DNA of 22,243 bases, from NCBI GenBank assembly GCA_002391225.1, contig DGRV01000055.1:1-22243 (forward strand), read 5' to 3'. Shown in pieces: positions 1 to 6,023 of the stretch. The notes under the pieces are model-generated. The model saw nothing but the letters and a program-made list of their open reading frames with translations. It was not told where the DNA came from and did no database searches. Every line of letters begins with the position of its first letter. Positions within the stretch are counted from its first letter, which is position 1. The stretch comes from Christensenella sp. UBA4379. Its GTDB lineage: Bacteria > Bacillota > Clostridia > Christensenellales > Aristaeellaceae. The translations under genes and the position numbers were made by a program.

Positions 1-62
1 TCTCTCATGAAGGGAGCATATCAAATGATTCCGCGCCGGGTTCCTTTGTTTCGTTCTTTCGC

Positions 63-656
63 TTAGTGCTTGACGTCGACCGGTTCCTTGCCGGGGTCCT
101 GGAAGGCTTCGATGTCCAGGTGGTTGGCGTTCACGTATTCCACGATGAAGGACCTGCGGTACTGGGGCAGGTAGCCTTCGACGGCGTCTCCCGCGATCTC
201 ATACTCTTTTTCCAGGGCCTCGTCCCCGCCGGCAAATTCCTTTAAGTAGCTGCCCCGGTCGCCGTTGACCGGCGCGACCTCCAGGGAAACGGCGGTCCAG
301 GCGCCGTCCTGCTTGACCAGCTTCATGACGCCGGGGTTATCCCCGCCGCAGGTCGCCTCCAGGATCTTGCCGTTCAGCCGGTAGCTGAACATCCAGAAAT
401 TGCCCCAGACAGTCGCTTCGGTTTCGTCCGCGTTCATTTCCGTTTTAAGGACGATGGGGGCGGGGATCATCACGGTGCCCTCGGCCGGTTCATAACCGAA
501 ATCGGTCTTCATCAGGCAGTCCACCACGCCCGCCATCAGCGGATTTTCCTCCGCGAAGGGGTACACGTAGGCCGGCAGGGCGGAGGACTCCGCCACGGCG
601 CAGCACAGGCCCAGGCAGAGGGCCAGCGCCAGGATGACACAGGGGGTCTTTTTCAT
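63..656 (-). CDS. Small exported protein of unknown function
   Basis: I do not recognise a family. The protein is 197 residues from the chosen start. Residues 1 to about 23 form a signal peptide (MKKTPCVILALALCLG, then a small-residue AVA site), so it is probably released outside the membrane; no lipobox fits cleanly despite two cysteines near position 18. The rest is acidic and mixed alpha/beta in character, without a recognisable catalytic motif. An in-frame ATG at 662 lies one base from the AGGAAAGG ribosome binding site, too close to be used. The ATG at 656 has about 7 bases of spacing and gives a normal signal peptide, so I start there. It lies 58 bases after the transpeptidase gene on the same strand and may be co-transcribed with it from the promoter near 1504-1533. 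The pairing with a cell-wall enzyme hints at an envelope role, but this is only inference. Confidence 0.7.
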   Translation of the reverse strand: MKKTPCVILALALCLGLCCAVAESSALPAYVYPFAEENPLMAGVVDCLMKTDFGYEPAEGTVMIPAPIVLKTEMNADETEATVWGNFWMFSYRLNGKILEATCGGDNPGVMKLVKQDGAWTAVSLEVAPVNGDRGSYLKEFAGGDEALEKEYEIAGDAVEGYLPQYRRSFIVEYVNANHLDIEAFQDPGKEPVDVKH

Positions 657-714
657 AAACATCCTTTCCTTTCTGTCGCAGAAGCGGTGCTTATTCCGCT
701 TCCTGTTTATTTTT

Positions 715-1446
715 TCAGAAGGTTCCGCCCAGGGCTTCCAGCGTATTGATCACCACGACGCAGTCCTCGCGCACGCTCTGCATGATCAGCTTCATGATGT
801 TCTCCGGCACCGCCACGCAGCCGCCGGTGTAGGGCTTGGCGGGCCCGAAGCAGTGCAGGAAGATGGCCGAGCCGCGGCCCGGGGTCCCTTCCTCGTTGAA
901 GCTGATGTTCAGGCAGTACTGGTACTGATAGTCGTATTCCACGATATGCTCGCTGTCGCCCATCGCCAGGTCCGGCACCTCCCGCAGGTCCACCATTTCG
1001 TTATAGTGGCGGTCGGGGTCGCCGGACCAGTAGGTGTTTTCATCCACCTGGATATAGGGCAGGGCGCAGCCCGGGTCCGCGGCGATCCCGAAGGCTTTGT
1101 TGAAATGGTAGACGCCCACCGGGGTCTGGCCGCAGCCTTCGGCATGGTCCTGGTCCGGGCACAGGCCGTTTCTGCCCACAAAGCCCGGGGTGGAAAGGAT
1201 CTGCTTCCACTGGCCGTTTTCATCCTTCTGGTGCATGGAGACAAAAGCGGTGGTTTTGTCCATGCCCATCGCTGCCACCACGAAAAGCTGGCTGGCGTCC
1301 TGCGCGGCGGGCAGGTTCCGCACCCATTCGGGGGAATCGGTCACCTGCTGGACGTCCGCGTGAAGGCTTCCTTCGGCCAAAGACGCGGGGCAAACCATGG
1401 TCAGCATGGCGATCAGGGCTGTCAAAACCAAAAAGCATTTCATCAT
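715..1446 (-). CDS. Secreted YkuD-family L,D-transpeptidase
   Basis: The 243-residue protein has an N-terminal signal peptide (MMKCFLVLTALIAMLTMV, ending near ASLA) and a C-terminal YkuD-type domain. The signature is His198 in FLHCFGP and, twelve residues on, Cys210 in YTGGCVAVPENI. In this family the cysteine is the nucleophile that joins peptidoglycan stem peptides (3-3 cross-links) or anchors proteins to them. No peptidoglycan-binding or LysM domain is visible, so it is a minimal exported enzyme. Start choice: ATG at 1446 is 10 bases from AGGAG; a TTG at 1452 is 4 bases from it and would add two residues. Upstream is a good promoter (1504-1533). It leads a probable two-gene unit with the small exported protein downstream. 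The neighbouring NlpC/P60 enzyme and holin also act on or near the wall, making this a cell-wall cluster. The family call is firm; the exact substrate is not known. Confidence 0.85.
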   Translation of the reverse strand: MMKCFLVLTALIAMLTMVCPASLAEGSLHADVQQVTDSPEWVRNLPAAQDASQLFVVAAMGMDKTTAFVSMHQKDENGQWKQILSTPGFVGRNGLCPDQDHAEGCGQTPVGVYHFNKAFGIAADPGCALPYIQVDENTYWSGDPDRHYNEMVDLREVPDLAMGDSEHIVEYDYQYQYCLNISFNEEGTPGRGSAIFLHCFGPAKPYTGGCVAVPENIMKLIMQSVREDCVVVINTLEALGGTF

Positions 1447-1483
1447 TTTCAATGATCTCCTTTCCTTCCGGGCTCGTTGTTCA

Positions 1484-1497
1484 GAGCGGAACCGCTC
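1484..1497. other. Short inverted repeat in transpeptidase leader
   Basis: GAGCGG and CCGCTC flank two A bases, 38 bases before the transpeptidase start and inside its predicted 5' leader. It may form a small RNA hairpin or a protein-binding dyad. The stem is too short to call a regulator. Confidence 0.3.
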
Positions 1498-1503
1498 CTG
1501 TAG

Positions 1504-1533
1504 ATTATACGACCGAGAGGTCAGTCATGGCAA
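1504..1533 (-). promoter_or_regulatory. Sigma-A-type promoter for transpeptidase gene
   Basis: Read on the minus strand there is TTGCCA at 1533-1528, an 18-base spacer, and a perfect TATAAT at 1509-1504. Transcription would start near 1497 and give a leader of about 50 bases before the ATG at 1446. The promoter lies directly after the stop codon of the holin-like gene (1551), where no terminator is visible, so read-through from upstream is also possible. Confidence 0.65.
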
Positions 1534-1550
1534 CACGCCACTTGTAAACA

Positions 1551-2012
1551 TCAGCCGGCTTCACCCCCGTTTCCGGAGGAGGGGTCGTTTTCTCCCCGGG
1601 TTTTCATCAGCTCCAGGGCCCTGGTCAGGACCGCCGGCACCCTGACGCCCATTCGGACCGCGTTTTCCAAAATGGAGATCCCTTCGCCGGCGATGAACCA
1701 CAGGCAGGTCGCCCCAGTGACGGCGTCGAAGGGAGCGCCCGCGCCCATCGAAACCGCCTGGTCCAGCAGGGCCGCCAGCAGGACGACGATCAGAATCAGG
1801 GCCTTTTTCATCAGCCCTTTGAAGGCCGCCCCGCTGTCCAGGCCGCCGTGCGGCGTCTTGTCGCTGACCCCCGTCCAGCCGCAGAGGAGGCCCGTGACGT
1901 AGTCCAGGCTCATGACGGCGACCAGCACCCACAAAACCGGCGGGACCCCCGTCAGGAACGAGGCGGCCGCCCCGCCCGCCGCCGCGATCAAGCGGCACAG
2001 TTTTTCCTTCAT
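1551..2012 (-). CDS. Phage-type holin (Phage_holin_4_1 / Cph1 family)
   Basis: This 153-residue protein has the layout of Gram-positive holins of the toxin-secretion/phage-lysis family. A hydrophobic stretch lies at residues 26-45 containing the family motif DYVTGLLCG, then GLDSGAAFKGLMKKAL, then a second hydrophobic stretch at 70-87. The signature FIAGEGISILENAVRMGVRVP follows, ending in a charged tail. Such proteins oligomerise in the membrane to let endolysins or toxins out. I start at ATG 2012, which has AGGAGG 9 bases upstream; the frame stays open further up, but that part overlaps the ribosome binding site. The gene begins four bases after the NlpC/P60 stop codon, so the two are co-translated as an enzyme-plus-holin pair. 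No terminase, capsid or integrase genes are nearby. It could be a prophage remnant or a domesticated export/lysis unit. The family call is strong. Confidence 0.85.
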   Translation of the reverse strand: MKEKLCRLIAAAGGAAASFLTGVPPVLWVLVAVMSLDYVTGLLCGWTGVSDKTPHGGLDSGAAFKGLMKKALILIVVLLAALLDQAVSMGAGAPFDAVTGATCLWFIAGEGISILENAVRMGVRVPAVLTRALELMKTRGENDPSSGNGGEAG

Positions 2013-2016
2013 TCGT

Positions 2017-2577
2017 TTATTCCTCCTTTCCTCCGGCCTCACGGCCGTCCGTGTAGTCCACGTTTTTCAGCTCTCCCCAGTATTCCCAGCGGCGCAGGGG
2101 CGAGGTCACCACCCCGTACCGCGCCCCCCTGGCTTCGACGACGGTCCCTTCCCCGGGCCGGCCGTCCACCGAACAAGGGCTCTCCCCGATGTAGACCCCC
2201 ACGTGGTGGATACGGTCCTTCCCGCCCTTCAGAAATACGAGGGACCCGGGTAGCGGGACGGTCCCATCCTCCCGCCTGCCGCCTGTCAGCCTGCCCTTTC
2301 TGCGGCAGCCATCCGTGTACAGATATCGGGCATGATGGACGGCGTTCCCGCCCAGCTGACGGACCGCCCAGCAAACCAGGCCGGAGCAGTCCGTCACCCG
2401 CTTCCCGATCCATTTTGCCCCATACCTGCGGGACAGGGCCCGCTTTTCGTCCCCCGCCCGGTTCAGCCGCTCCTGCAGCTCCTTCGTCCACAGCTTTCCC
2501 GCCGTGCCGTAAATATACCCCCATCCTTCCCGGAGGGGGATTTGTATTTGTTCGATAAATGCTTTGGATGTGATCAA
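2017..2577 (-). CDS. NlpC/P60 family cell-wall endopeptidase
   Basis: The 186-residue protein is essentially one NlpC/P60 domain. Cys64 lies in the diagnostic motif TDCSGLVCWAV, His125 in HHVGVYIG, and a third position near Glu148 in GTVVEARGARYG. These enzymes cut gamma-D-Glu to diamino-acid bonds in peptidoglycan stems. There is no signal peptide and no binding domain, which fits a phage-style endolysin released through a holin, and a holin-like gene follows after a 4-base gap. The start is a TTG at 2577: GGAGG lies 7 bases upstream, and no ATG or GTG in the frame fits as well (a nearby GTG is out of frame). Tyr- and Trp-rich segments at 19-30 and 164-170 are typical of the small phage and transposon-borne members. 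The fold is clear; the true biological role (lysis, wall remodelling or export) is inferred only from the partner gene. Confidence 0.85.
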   Translation of the reverse strand: MITSKAFIEQIQIPLREGWGYIYGTAGKLWTKELQERLNRAGDEKRALSRRYGAKWIGKRVTDCSGLVCWAVRQLGGNAVHHARYLYTDGCRRKGRLTGGRREDGTVPLPGSLVFLKGGKDRIHHVGVYIGESPCSVDGRPGEGTVVEARGARYGVVTSPLRRWEYWGELKNVDYTDGREAGGKEE

Positions 2578-2615
2578 TCACAGTCCTCCGATTCTTTCGT
2601 TTTTGTTCTTTTCTC

Positions 2616-2644
2616 TTGCTTTGATTCGTTGTTTGACGTATGAT
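2616..2644 (+). promoter_or_regulatory. Probable promoter of the LRR protein gene
   Basis: TTGCTT (2616-2621), a 17-base spacer and TATGAT (2639-2644) precede the LRR gene, whose ribosome binding site AAGGAGG is only about 10 bases on. The leader would therefore be very short. The match to consensus is moderate. No equally good promoter for the divergent NlpC/P60 gene is visible in the same 90 bases. Confidence 0.4.
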
Positions 2645-2667
2645 GATATAAAAAGGAGGGACAGCCG

Positions 2668-3942
2668 ATGAAACGAGCGATTTCTGCTATTTTCTGTATA
2701 ATTGCCTTGTGCGCTCTGCTTTGCACTTCTTCCCTGGCGGAGACCACGGAACCGGACACTTTTACATCCGGGGATTTTGAGTATATCCTCTTGCCGGACG
2801 GTACAGCGGAGATTCGGAAGTATTCTGGAACAGAAAAAGACCTATCCATTCCGGTTGAGTTAAACGGTATAAATGTCTCCTCCATCGGGGACGACGCGTT
2901 CGCTTTATGTGGAAACCTCACCTCCGTCTCCATCCCGGACGGTATTACTGCCATCGGGAACAATCCGTTTAGAACCTGTTACCATCTTGTTTCCGTCCAT
3001 GTTTCTTCAGAGCATCAGGCTTTGGCTGTCCTGGATGGCGTACTCTTTAGCAAAGCGGATAAACGTCTCATCTCGTATCCCATGACGAAGGACGATCAGA
3101 AATACGCCGTTCCGCAGGGAACCGTCTTGATTGGAGACGACGCGTTCTTTGGCTGTGATAACCTCACCTCTGTTTCCATTCCGGATAGCGCTATTGCCAT
3201 CGGGGACGGTATATTTCGTTTCTGTGAAAGCCTCACCGCCATCTCCATCTCAGACAGCGTCACCGCCATTGGGGACCAGGCGTTCTTTGGCTGTACAAAC
3301 CTTATCTCCGTCTCCATCCCTGGCAGCGTCACTGCCATTGGGAACAACGCGTTTGCTTTCTGTAGAAGCCTCGCCTCCGTTTCCATCCCGAACAGCGTCA
3401 CTGCCATCGGGGCGTCAGCGTTTGCTTCCTGTACAAGCCTTACCTCTGTCTCCATCCCGGATAGCGTCACCGACATCGGGAACAGGGCGTTTGCTTCCTG
3501 CACAAGCCTTTCCTCCATTTCCATCCCGGATAGCGTCACTGCCATCGGGGACGACGCATTTGCTTTCTGTAGAAGCCTCGCCTCCGTTTCCATCCCGAAC
3601 AGCGTCACTGCCATCGGGGCGTCGGCGTTCGTTTTCTGTAAAAGCCTCACCTCAGTCTCCATCTCAGACAGCGTCACTGCCATCGGGGACAAGGCGTTTG
3701 CTTCCTGCACAAGCCTTACCTTCGTCTCCATCCCGGACAACGTTACTGCCATCGGGGACAGCGCGTTCTATTCCTGCAAAGGCCTCTCCTCCGTCTCCGT
3801 CCCGGACAGCGTAACATCTATTGGTAATAATGCATTTAGAGGTTGTATAAATCTTACCCTTACCGTCCCCCGGGACAGCTACGCCGCCCAATACTGCAAG
3901 GACAACAAACTGACCTACACTTATCCTGATTCCCCGAACTGA
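2668..3942 (+). CDS. Exported BspA-like leucine-rich-repeat (LRR_5) protein
   Basis: The 424-residue protein starts with a signal peptide (MKRAISAIFCIIALCALL, cleavage near SLA-ETT). It continues with LRR_5 repeats of the form LTSVSIPDSVTAIGDDAFAFCRS, 23 residues each. One unit at about 90-112 is followed by a non-repeat island (VLDGVLFSKADKRLISYP, typical for the family) and then ten uninterrupted units from residue 166 to 395. A short cap ends at residue 424. There is no LPXTG, choline-binding or transmembrane anchor, so the product is probably secreted or held non-covalently. BspA-type proteins bind host or bacterial surfaces; that role here is inference. The start has AAGGAGG 8 bases upstream, and a strong terminator follows at 3966. 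The repeats are unusually uniform at DNA level, which suggests recent expansion. Confidence 0.9.
   Translation: MKRAISAIFCIIALCALLCTSSLAETTEPDTFTSGDFEYILLPDGTAEIRKYSGTEKDLSIPVELNGINVSSIGDDAFALCGNLTSVSIPDGITAIGNNPFRTCYHLVSVHVSSEHQALAVLDGVLFSKADKRLISYPMTKDDQKYAVPQGTVLIGDDAFFGCDNLTSVSIPDSAIAIGDGIFRFCESLTAISISDSVTAIGDQAFFGCTNLISVSIPGSVTAIGNNAFAFCRSLASVSIPNSVTAIGASAFASCTSLTSVSIPDSVTDIGNRAFASCTSLSSISIPDSVTAIGDDAFAFCRSLASVSIPNSVTAIGASAFVFCKSLTSVSISDSVTAIGDKAFASCTSLTFVSIPDNVTAIGDSAFYSCKGLSSVSVPDSVTSIGNNAFRGCINLTLTVPRDSYAAQYCKDNKLTYTYPDSPN
3163..3852 (+). repeat. Ten tandem 69-bp coding repeats
   Basis: Ten consecutive 23-codon units run in frame without any insertion or deletion. The block around 3351-3423 recurs almost base for base at 3558-3630, an offset of 207 bases or exactly three units. 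Units 3-5 and 6-8 therefore look like a recent three-unit duplication. Such arrays change length by recombination or slippage. Confidence 0.9.
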
Positions 3943-3965
3943 TGGAACCAGTAATTCACATCCCG

Positions 3966-3992
3966 ACCGCCCGCCGCCCGCGGGCGGTTTTC
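3966..3992 (+). terminator. Rho-independent terminator after LRR gene
   Basis: ACCGCCCG (3966-3973) pairs with CGGGCGGT (3981-3988) around a 7-base loop and is followed by a T-rich stretch. It lies 24 bases after the LRR stop codon. The inner sequence can also form a 14-base perfect palindrome at 3974-3987. Confidence 0.8.
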
Positions 3993-4008
3993 TGATGCAC
4001 TTTTTTAT

Positions 4009-4087
4009 CTCCACTCTCCACTCTGCACGCAGAGCGCGCGAAAACTCTCCACTCTGTTCACTCCTCCCTCCTCATTCCTCACTCCTA
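4009..4087 (+). repeat. Heptamer repeat tract, CCACTCT / ACTCCTC type
   Basis: The non-coding tract is built of 7-base units: CCACTCT twice in a row and once more later, then a degenerate run of ACTCCTC-like units ending in ACTCCTA. A perfect CTCTGC-AC-GCAGAG dyad (4021-4034) and a GCGCGCG stretch interrupt it. The same ACTCCTA/ACTCCTC heptamers recur at 10157-10185. Confidence 0.7.
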
Positions 4088-4370
4088 GAAAGGACGCCGG
4101 GCCGAAGCCTGACGTCCTTCCTGTTATTGTCATTTTATTGCAACCTACGGGAAAAACAAGCTGAAAAAGCATTGAAAAAACCGATTCTTTCGTTGAAAAA
4201 CCGTTGAAAAACGGATGCTTTTCCCTCATATATAAGAAAAAAGGGATTGTTCGGGTTTCGGAAGGTCGTCTCCGCGAGCATTGCGAAGCGGCGTGTGTTT
4301 CTCTTGTCTTTGCTTGCCACATCCCGCCCACGGTGTTAAAATACCCTTCGGACCATCCCCGGGCCAAAAA
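4088..4370 (+). other. Intergenic region without a supported gene
   Basis: I see no convincing gene here. AAGGACG (4090-4096) and CGTCCTT (4113-4119) can form a 7-bp stem, a weak terminator-like structure. Positions 4145-4215 are A-rich with repeated TTGAAAAA motifs. One of these, near 4204, followed by TATATA near 4230, could act as a weak promoter for the reductase gene. An open frame runs through this stretch into the reductase, but it crosses the heptamer tract and has no ribosome binding site. Confidence 0.4.
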
Positions 4371-4403
4371 GCATTACGCATTACGAATTACGCATTACGC
4401 ATT
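4371..4403 (+). repeat. Heptamer repeat tract, GCATTAC type
   Basis: Four and a half tandem copies of the 7-base unit GCATTAC (one carries GAATTAC) end 8 bases before the ribosome binding site of the aldo/keto reductase gene. The tract has the same 7-bp period as the other intergenic repeats in this window but a different unit. Confidence 0.75.
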
Positions 4404-4425
4404 TTCTTTGTGGAGGGGTTATAAT

Positions 4426-5604
4426 ATGCAGTACCGCACTGACCGGTCCGGCCGCCCGATTTCCATCCTGGGATACGGGTGCATGCGCTTTACCCAGAGC
4501 GGCGGGCGGATCGACCTGGAAAAGGCCGAAAAAGAGATCCTGGCCGCCTTCCGCGAAGGGGTCAACTATTATGATACCGCATATATTTACCCCGGTAGCG
4601 AGGCGGCCCTGGGTGAGATTCTTCAACGAAACGGCATCCGCGACCAGGTGAACATCGCCACGAAGCTGCCGCATTACCTGCTCAAGAACCGGGACAGCGC
4701 GGAAAAATACTTCGCCGAGGAGCTGCGCAGGCTGCAGACCGACCACGTCGACTTCTACCTGATGCACATGCTCAACGACGTGAAAACCTGGGAGAGGCTC
4801 ACCGAGCTGGGCGTCCCCGAATGGCTGGCGGAAAAAAAGAAGGCCGGGATCATCCGGCAGGTCGGCTTTTCCTACCACGGGAACGCGGAAATGTTCTGCC
4901 GCCTGCTGGACAGCTATGACTGGGACTTCTGCCAGATCCAGTACAATTACCTGGACGAGAACACCCAGGCCGGCCGAAAGGGCCTGCTTCGCGCGGCGGA
5001 AAAGGGCCTGCCGGTCATCATCATGGAGCCGCTCCGGGGCGGACGGCTGGTGAAAAACCTCCCCAAGGAGGCCCAGCGCTTGTTTGACGAATACCCCGTC
5101 CGGCGCAGCCCCGCGGAGTGGGCCTTCCGCTGGCTGTGGGACCAGAAGGAAGTGACCTGCGTCCTGTCCGGCATGAACTCATTGGAAATGGTGGCTGAAA
5201 ACTGCCGCGCCGCCTCCGAAGCCCAGGCGGGCGAATTCGGGGAGGAGGACAGGCAGCTGCTCCGGGACGTCGTCCAGGCCATCAACGCCAAAATCAAGGT
5301 CGGCTGCACGGGCTGCGGCTACTGCATGCCCTGCCCCAAGGGAGTGGACATCCCCGGCACCTTCGCCGCCTGGAACCGGCGGTATACGGACGGGCTGGCG
5401 GTGGGCCTGCGAGAATATTTCATGTGCACCGCCCTGCGCAAGGACCCGACCTCTCCCTACCGCTGCGTGGGCTGCGGCAAATGCGAAAAGCACTGTCCGC
5501 AAAACATCCCGATCCGGGAGGAGCTGAAAAAAGCCCGCAACGCTTTGGGCGGACGGCTGACGGAAATGGTGGGACGAGTAACAAGAATGATTATGAAATA
5601 CTGA
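4426..5604 (+). CDS. Aldo/keto reductase with C-terminal double 4Fe-4S domain
   Basis: The 392-residue protein joins two domains. Residues 1 to about 285 are an aldo/keto reductase barrel with the catalytic set Asp50 and Tyr55 (DTAYIYPGSE), Lys80 (ATKLP) and His114 (DFYLMHML). The C-terminal 100 residues carry two iron-sulfur cluster motifs: Cys294/297/300/303 followed by PKGVDIP, and Cys347/350/353/357 followed by PQNIPI. This is the layout of the predicted oxidoreductase group COG1453, common in anaerobes. The clusters may link the barrel to ferredoxin-type electron transfer; the substrate is unknown. I start at ATG 4426 because GGAGGGG sits 7 bases upstream and the protein then begins like its family (MQYRTDRSGRPISILGYG). 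The open frame extends upstream only through repeat DNA. The gene appears to stand alone; a hairpin-rich non-coding element follows at once. Confidence 0.92.
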   Translation: MQYRTDRSGRPISILGYGCMRFTQSGGRIDLEKAEKEILAAFREGVNYYDTAYIYPGSEAALGEILQRNGIRDQVNIATKLPHYLLKNRDSAEKYFAEELRRLQTDHVDFYLMHMLNDVKTWERLTELGVPEWLAEKKKAGIIRQVGFSYHGNAEMFCRLLDSYDWDFCQIQYNYLDENTQAGRKGLLRAAEKGLPVIIMEPLRGGRLVKNLPKEAQRLFDEYPVRRSPAEWAFRWLWDQKEVTCVLSGMNSLEMVAENCRAASEAQAGEFGEEDRQLLRDVVQAINAKIKVGCTGCGYCMPCPKGVDIPGTFAAWNRRYTDGLAVGLREYFMCTALRKDPTSPYRCVGCGKCEKHCPQNIPIREELKKARNALGGRLTEMVGRVTRMIMKY

Positions 5605-5609
5605 CACAT

Positions 5610-5626
5610 CGCAGGGGGGTCTTGCG
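5610..5626 (+). repeat. 17-bp motif after reductase gene, copy 1
   Basis: CGCAGGGGGGTCTTGCG lies 6 bases after the reductase stop codon. It differs by one base from a 17-base motif at 20348-20364, just after the DUF4003 gene. In both places the motif is directly followed by a stem-loop sequence. This looks like the leading edge of a dispersed 3'-end element. Confidence 0.65.
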
Positions 5627-5689
5627 GTCCAGGGCCTGCCGGCCCGTTCGTCGGTGAAAACAGGCCACCGGCCTGTTTTCCGGGCCCTC
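5627..5689 (+). repeat. 63-bp hairpin element, copy 1
   Basis: The unit begins GTCCAGGGCCTGCCGGCCCG and contains a small GGGCC/GGCCC hairpin. A perfect 11-bp hairpin follows, with GAAAACAGGCC (5656-5666), loop ACC, and GGCCTGTTTTC (5670-5680). It is paralogous to 5836-5898, with the same length and the same structure. Confidence 0.8.
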
Positions 5690-5713
5690 CTCACCCCCTC
5701 ACGAACACCCCCT

Positions 5714-5833
5714 CGGATTTGCCTCTCGGACCTTTGGTCCTCCCGGGCGGCAAATCCGCAAGGAATGTATTTTTGCTCCGCAGAAGTGGAGACGGCTTCT
5801 CTTCCCAAGGTACATTCTGCTGCGCAAAAATAC
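5714..5833. other. Nested inverted repeats between the twin hairpins
   Basis: CGGATTTGCC (5714-5723) is the perfect complement of GGCAAATCCG (5749-5758), and inside it GGACC-TTT-GGTCC (5728-5740) forms a second stem. Next, GTATTTTTGC (5767-5776) pairs with GCAAAAATAC (5824-5833), supported by CAGAA/TTCTG further in. No protein-coding reading is convincing. The whole 5610-5962 stretch behaves like a structured non-coding element or a non-autonomous mobile element. Confidence 0.65.
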
Positions 5834-5835
5834 CT

Positions 5836-5898
5836 GTCCAGGGCCTACCGGCCCGTTCTTCGCTGAAAATGTGCCACAGGCACATTTTCCGGGCGCTC
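5836..5898 (+). repeat. 63-bp hairpin element, copy 2
   Basis: This copy matches 5627-5689 over its full length. Its hairpin is GAAAATGTGCC (5865-5875), loop ACA, and GGCACATTTTC (5879-5889). Three stem bases differ from copy 1, and each change is matched by the complementary change on the other arm, so all 11 pairs are kept. Confidence 0.8.
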
Positions 5899-5934
5899 AG
5901 AACCCCGAACCGGCGAAGCCGCTGCTGCGGATTT

Positions 5935-5962
5935 TAATCAGGGGGAAGAATCCCCCTGATTA
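5935..5962. other. Perfect 12-bp stem-loop
   Basis: TAATCAGGGGGA (5935-5946) and TCCCCCTGATTA (5951-5962) form a perfect 12-bp stem around AGAA. A proper T-tract is missing on either side, so it is only terminator-like. It closes the hairpin-rich region before the transporter gene. Confidence 0.6.
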
Positions 5963-5990
5963 CCCCCTCAGAATAATGTGCGCTATTTAA

Positions 5991-6007
5991 TATCAGAGAT
6001 TCTGATA
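5991..6007. promoter_or_regulatory. 17-bp palindrome upstream of TauE/SafE gene
   Basis: TATCAGA and TCTGATA flank GAT, giving a perfect 7-bp dyad that ends 6 bases before the GGAGG ribosome binding site. A TATTTAAT stretch (5984-5991) just upstream could be a -10 box, which would place the palindrome at the transcription start as an operator. A small RNA hairpin is the alternative. Confidence 0.45.
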
Positions 6008-6023
6008 CATCCCCGGAGGCTTC

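Noticed and set aside
681..714. Stem-loop GAAGCGG/CCGCTTC followed by T-rich sequence on the plus strand
   Set aside because: It resembles a terminator only in the plus direction, where no gene ends. In the minus direction it lacks a T-tract. It may be a small leader hairpin, but this is too weak to list.
634..1455. 273-codon plus-strand frame opposite the transpeptidase gene
   Set aside because: The minus frame has the YkuD catalytic motif, a signal peptide and a promoter. The plus frame is a shadow of GC-rich third positions.
3096..3752. Long open frames antisense and in a second sense frame through the LRR repeats
   Set aside because: They mirror the 69-bp repeat: any frame without a stop in one unit stays open in all. 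They have no ribosome binding site or signal peptide, while the LRR frame has both.
3163..3852. CRISPR-like regular repeats
   Set aside because: Repeats are directly adjacent, in frame and without spacers. They encode LRR units.
4088..4425. Possible N-terminal extension of the reductase by 74 residues
   Set aside because: It would translate heptamer repeats and has no ribosome binding site. The ATG at 4426 has a good one and starts with the family's usual sequence.
5179..5937. Several overlapping short frames in the hairpin-rich region after the reductase
   Set aside because: They run through inverted repeats, lack ribosome binding sites, and are poor in normal amino-acid use. The structure is better explained as non-coding.
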